Positions 5,147 to 7,547 of a stretch of 7,547 nt of DNA are shown here, one piece after another; the first letter of the stretch is position 1; the number at the start of each line of letters is the position of its first letter. The stretch comes from Acinetobacter sp. WCHA45 (GTDB lineage: Bacteria; Pseudomonadota; Gammaproteobacteria; Pseudomonadales; Moraxellaceae). The position numbers and the translations under genes are program-made. The notes under the pieces are model-generated. The model saw nothing but the letters and a program-made list of their open reading frames with translations. It did no database searches and had not been told where the DNA came from. The stretch covers positions 1 through 7,547 of the forward strand of contig NZ_CP028556.1 of the NCBI RefSeq assembly GCF_002165255.2, given 5' to 3'.

Positions 5147-5248
5147 TATCTATCTTAATATCTAATTATTATTAATTAATTCATATATTTATATCTATCT
5201 CTTTATCCATCTAAACAACAAAAAATAGTACTTATCTCCTATCCATCT
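5147..5248 (+). repeat. Four iteron-like TATCYATCT repeats
   Basis: TATCTATCT occurs at 5147-5155 and 5192-5200, and TATCCATCT at 5204-5212 and 5240-5248. The first two belong to an exact 11-base repeat (TATATCTATCT). The start-to-start distances are 45, 12 and 36 bases; the last two are multiples of 12. All copies share orientation, and the last ends four bases before the Gp2 start codon, where a ribosome binding site would be expected. They may be binding sites for a replication or regulatory protein. Confidence 0.55.
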
Positions 5249-5252
5249 TTTA

Positions 5253-5828
5253 ATGAGTAAATTAGTCACTACTAGCAATTTTTTAAATTATCCAATAAAT
5301 ACAAAATATCAAATAAAACAATCAAATATGAAAGATATATATCTAGCTCTAGCCCATGCTAGGGATAGTATAAATCGACCATTAGCCACTAGGTACACAG
5401 TATCTCTTAACAATGATCACAGTTTCGATATTAAGAAGCTGACCAGAATCATTAAAAATACATTTAAGGAAACAGGATTTTCATTCATTTATAGCTTTGA
5501 ATATGTTGAAAAAAAAGGCTTACACTTGGAAATGATGATAGTCACTGATCAATCTAAATACAGTCCTGAACAGGTTAGAAAGGTTCTGATTAAAGCATTG
5601 ATCAATATGGATGGTGTTGTTATCACGACAGAGAATGACTATACAAAGTTAGCTCTTAACTATCATCAAGTTAGAAATGAGTATTTAGAAACAGGTGTTA
5701 AAGCAGGTCACAACTTAAAAAATGAGGTTCATTTTAAAGCATGTGTGTATCGAGCTTCCTACCTTGCCAAGCAGGACAATAAACAAGAAGTACAGTACAA
5801 GAAAAAGTTTGGAACAATAACAGGATAA
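5253..5828 (+). CDS. Inovirus Gp2 (YagK/YfjJ)-family, HUH-like replication protein
   Basis: The 191-aa product matches the inovirus Gp2/YagK/YfjJ pattern. IYSFEYVEKKGLHLEMMIV (79-97) fits the strand carrying the metal-binding HUH motif, and YRASYLAKQDNK (166-177) followed by KKFGT fits the conserved Tyr-bearing helix and C-terminal motif. Proteins of this family are thought to be rolling-circle-type nicking initiators of filamentous phages and satellites. Here the motif reads His91-Leu-Glu93, with Glu in place of the second His, so activity may be altered or lost. Tyr166 and Tyr170 are candidate nucleophiles. ATG 5253 is the first start after an in-frame stop at 5226-5228, yet no ribosome binding site precedes it; a repeat sits there instead. 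No coat, adsorption or Zot gene is present, so this is not an intact inovirus. Confidence 0.75.
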   Translation: MSKLVTTSNFLNYPINTKYQIKQSNMKDIYLALAHARDSINRPLATRYTVSLNNDHSFDIKKLTRIIKNTFKETGFSFIYSFEYVEKKGLHLEMMIVTDQSKYSPEQVRKVLIKALINMDGVVITTENDYTKLALNYHQVRNEYLETGVKAGHNLKNEVHFKACVYRASYLAKQDNKQEVQYKKKFGTITG

Positions 5829-5836
5829 CAATAAAA

Positions 5837-6112
5837 ATGATTGATATGGCACAATATGAAATTAACTCAGCATACAATAAGTTTTTGAATAAATTAGTAT
5901 TATGGTCTTATTTATATAAGAGAGTTGAAGCAGGCAGGACACAGGGATTTAGTCCAGGAATGGACTATGAAAAGATGATTTCATTTCAGGAAAGAGTACA
6001 AAAATTATTGCCCGATATGGAGAAGTTGGACAGGTCTAAGATTCGATCTTATTACCCATTAGTTGATGATATTGCTTTGATTCAGTATTTCAAAGATACA
6101 GTAGAGGGATAA
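5837..6112 (+). CDS. Unrecognised 91-aa partner of the Gp2-family protein
   Basis: I do not recognise this protein. It begins 8 bases after the Gp2 stop, with AGGA at 5822-5825 about 11 bases upstream as a distant ribosome binding site; a second ATG at 5846 would shorten it by three residues. The sequence has no Cys and no transmembrane segment. It is rich in aromatic and charged residues, with helical stretches at about 7-31 and 45-67 and an acidic C terminus. Close spacing and shared strand suggest co-transcription and a joint role with the Gp2-family protein, for example as an accessory DNA-binding or stability factor. That is inference from position only. Confidence 0.6.
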   Translation: MIDMAQYEINSAYNKFLNKLVLWSYLYKRVEAGRTQGFSPGMDYEKMISFQERVQKLLPDMEKLDRSKIRSYYPLVDDIALIQYFKDTVEG

Positions 6113-6131
6113 CCAAGTTTGGTTATTCCCT
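6105..6131. terminator. Long hairpin between convergent operons
   Basis: AGGGATAACCAA (6105-6116) pairs with TTGGTTATTCCCT (6119-6131) apart from one bulged T, with a tight loop. It overlaps the stop codon of the 91-aa gene and lies between the convergent Gp2 and DUF4145 operons. It lacks a T-run right after it on either strand, so it is a likely but not textbook bidirectional terminator or mRNA-end stabiliser. Confidence 0.5.
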
Positions 6132-6177
6132 AAATTCTAATTAGATTTGAAATGTGTAAATATATAACGAGTATTTT

Positions 6178-6891
6178 TTACTTGGTTCTACGAGCTATCC
6201 TACGAGCCTGTGCAATCTCAAGTTGTTTTTTTATAGTGTAAATACGCTCTAGAAATAGCTCACTAAAATCTAATAAGTCTTCAGTTTCTTCTTTTTGTGT
6301 ATTTCCATCATGAGCTGCGTCATTACCATCTAAACGAATATGATGTACGTAATCTTTTAAATCTAAAGGAATTATCCCTTGCTTTATTAAAAACTCAATA
6401 CGATTAAATAATTTATCTTTCTGTGCGGAATTAGGTTGATCTGTTGGATTTTTATTAGATTCTAACCATTCATTTAATAGTTCTTTTGTAGTTAAATCCA
6501 AACAAAGCCTAAACATAGCTCCACTAGCTGTATAACAATTTAGTGATAGACAAGTAGTTGCTTCATCAAAAACTGATTTTATATTACTAGGTACGTGTTC
6601 TGGACAGGGCGTAACGGCTATTCTTGGTGGAATAAGAGTACTTCCTATAGAAAAGTATAAAGATAGATTGAAATCTTTGAAATCTTCTAATTTGGTAACC
6701 TTTGGTAAGTGTTCATTCAAAGGATACGGGATACTTGATTTTTGAGTTAATCGAAAAACTGTAGGTTGATTACAATGACTACATACAGCAAGTATATCTA
6801 TTTGATAATTATTGATTCTATTAAATCCTTTATTATCTAACCTAAGATTTGTTGCTCTGCAATAAGTACAATTCGATATAATAAAACTCAT
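6178..6891 (-). CDS. Zinc-ribbon DUF4145-domain protein
   Basis: The start is ATG 6891, because AGAGGA lies just upstream in the end of the resolvase gene, and only two bases (GA) separate the resolvase stop from this ATG. A frame from 6933 would add 14 unlikely residues. The product has 237 aa. Cys8, Cys11, Cys37 and Cys40 form two CxxC pairs, an N-terminal zinc ribbon. The DUF4145 domain spans about 105-220 and includes ASGAMFRLCLDLTTKELL (122-139) and IRLDGNDAAHDG (185-196), with Arg186 and His194. The function of DUF4145 is unknown; I recall a proposed link to HEPN-type nucleic-acid-cleaving domains seen in defence genes, but could not check it. The C terminus is Arg-rich. Tight coupling to the resolvase shows they share an mRNA, though their roles need not be linked. 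Confidence 0.82.
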   Translation of the reverse strand: MSFIISNCTYCRATNLRLDNKGFNRINNYQIDILAVCSHCNQPTVFRLTQKSSIPYPLNEHLPKVTKLEDFKDFNLSLYFSIGSTLIPPRIAVTPCPEHVPSNIKSVFDEATTCLSLNCYTASGAMFRLCLDLTTKELLNEWLESNKNPTDQPNSAQKDKLFNRIEFLIKQGIIPLDLKDYVHHIRLDGNDAAHDGNTQKEETEDLLDFSELFLERIYTIKKQLEIAQARRIARRTK

Positions 6892-6893
6892 TC

Positions 6894-7487
6894 TTATCCT
6901 CTTAAAACTCGATATACAGTAGCTACGCCACAATTAACGGCTTTTGCTATTTCTTCTTTTGTTAAACCTTTATTATTTAACTCTTTAATTCTAGCATGTT
7001 TAGCTGTATCTGCTTTCTTTCCACTTGGCTTATATCCACTTCTTTCTAAACCCTGTTTAATACGTTCTCTACGCTTGTCATTGTCTAGTCGAGCCATAGT
7101 AGCCAATAAATCTATAAGCATATTATTTACTAGGTTCAGGATAGAGCTTGTAATGGTATCTGTTGAACTAATAAGCATGTGTGTAGTTGGTAGATCAGCT
7201 ACAACTAGCTTTAAGCCCTTTTCTTTTATACGTCCTTTCAATACATCAAAGTCAGTTTGAGAAAGCCTAGATAGGCGGTCTACGCTCTCAACTAGTAACG
7301 TATCGCCGTTCTTTGATTCATCTAATAGCTGATTTAATACAGGTCTATCCAACTTAGTGCCTGATTCATTCTCTACATATTCGTTCACATCTCCTTTAAT
7401 GGATTTAGCAAATTCTCTTAAATCATCTAATGCCCTTTCTGCATCTTGATCTTTGGTACTGGCACGTACATAAATTCTAGTAGTCAT
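6894..7487 (-). CDS. Serine resolvase/invertase, multimer-resolution type
   Basis: The 197-aa protein is a small serine recombinase. The catalytic motif YVRASTKDQDAE holds Arg8 and the nucleophile Ser10, and ESVDRLSRLS (67-76) carries the conserved Arg71 and Arg74. The long dimer-interface helix follows at about 110-145, with RRERIKQGLERSGYKPSGKK (139-158) as the end of the core domain. The C-terminal helix-turn-helix is at about 165-195 (LTKEEIAKAVNCGVATVYRV). Size fits the Tn3-resolvase/Hin group. It probably resolves plasmid multimers at the repeat cluster upstream. The start ATG 7487 has a modest GAGA upstream. A role as an invertase is possible, but no invertible segment was seen. Confidence 0.93.
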   Translation of the reverse strand: MTTRIYVRASTKDQDAERALDDLREFAKSIKGDVNEYVENESGTKLDRPVLNQLLDESKNGDTLLVESVDRLSRLSQTDFDVLKGRIKEKGLKLVVADLPTTHMLISSTDTITSSILNLVNNMLIDLLATMARLDNDKRRERIKQGLERSGYKPSGKKADTAKHARIKELNNKGLTKEEIAKAVNCGVATVYRVLRG

Positions 7488-7506
7488 TTCTCTATGTGTT
7501 TTTAAG

Positions 7507-7547
7507 TACTATGATAATACTATCATTTAATTTATTATGATAGTCTA
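7507..7547. repeat. res-like repeat cluster upstream of the resolvase (right end)
   Basis: This stretch lies just upstream of the - strand resolvase start. ATGATA (7511-7516) and TATCAT (7521-7526) form an inverted repeat around a 4-base centre. TACTATGAT (7507-7515) and TACTATCAT (7518-7526) are near-direct repeats. TATCATTTAATTT (7521-7533) recurs exactly at 14-26, and ATAGTCTA (7540-7547) recurs at 42-49. Small serine resolvases usually bind clustered 12-bp-type half sites next to their own gene, so a resolution site is the natural reading. The promoter of the resolvase should also lie here. The role is inferred; the repeats are seen directly. Confidence 0.5.

Larger units (their letters stand above)
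4789..5252. other. Very AT-rich region before the Gp2 gene
   Basis: No gene is seen in these 464 bases. From about 4860 the composition becomes extremely AT-rich, with runs such as those at 4917-5000 and 5160-5195. This fits easily melted DNA at an origin or a strongly transcribed promoter region. It contains the promoter candidate at 4902-4930 and the repeat array at 5147-5248. AACATAA at 5095-5101 resembles a XerD half site, but no XerC partner was found. Confidence 0.5.

Noticed and set aside
5147..5248. CRISPR array
   Set aside because: The repeats are only 9 bases, unevenly spaced, and not palindromic, and no cas gene is in the window.
5253..6112. Intact filamentous prophage
   Set aside because: A Gp2-family gene is present, but there is no Zot-like ATPase, no coat or adsorption protein and no inovirus gene order.
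7075..7260. 61-aa open frame on the + strand
   Set aside because: It lies wholly opposite the resolvase catalytic domain, has no ribosome binding site and no protein-like pattern.
6894..7547. Transposon carrying the resolvase
   Set aside because: No transposase gene and no terminal inverted repeats of transposon type were seen; the resolvase fits a plasmid multimer-resolution role.

Overview
The window looks like a small accessory replicon, most likely a complete circular plasmid of a Moraxellaceae bacterium, probably Acinetobacter. The evidence is the AT-rich composition, the ColE2-type primase-replicase (Replicase plus PriCT_1), the small helix-turn-helix/coiled-coil protein of a kind I associate with Acinetobacter plasmids, a ParD/ParE pair and a small serine resolvase. 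No chromosomal housekeeping gene, rRNA or tRNA was seen. The two window ends appear contiguous: a 14-base repeat found whole at 42-55 is completed only by joining the last eight bases (7540-7547) to the first six.

Layout on the + strand. A repeat-rich divergent region (7488-7547 joined to 1-233) leads into an uncalled 51-aa hydrophobic microprotein (234-389). Its stop overlaps the start of a tandem winged-helix DNA-binding protein (389-1024). An orphan 199-aa protein follows (1110-1709), then an HTH/coiled-coil protein (1828-2241) and a ParD/ParE-like toxin-antitoxin pair (2313-2920). The replication module comes next: a structured leader with an antisense RNA on the - strand (about 3024-3110), the replicase (3162-4115), and an origin-like segment immediately after its stop (4113-4165).

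A largely gene-free stretch of about 1.1 kb (4116-5252) holds hairpins, a 20-bp perfect palindrome, promoter-like sequences, one possible 36-aa gene on the - strand, and a very AT-rich tract. That tract ends in four copies of TATCYATCT, the last of which sits where a ribosome binding site would normally be. Then come an inovirus Gp2 (YagK/YfjJ)-family protein (5253-5828) and an unrecognised 91-aa partner (5837-6112).

On the - strand a serine resolvase (7487-6894) is followed with two bases between by a zinc-ribbon DUF4145 protein (6891-6178).

Working model. The replicase with its antisense RNA maintains copy number. The resolvase, acting at repeats around the window junction, resolves multimers. 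ParD/ParE stabilises inheritance. The Gp2 module and the microprotein/tandem-winged-helix module are the parts least explained by known plasmid backbones. Each carries its own AT-rich repeat region and a DNA-binding or replication-type protein, so a second replication or mobilisation activity is possible but unproven.
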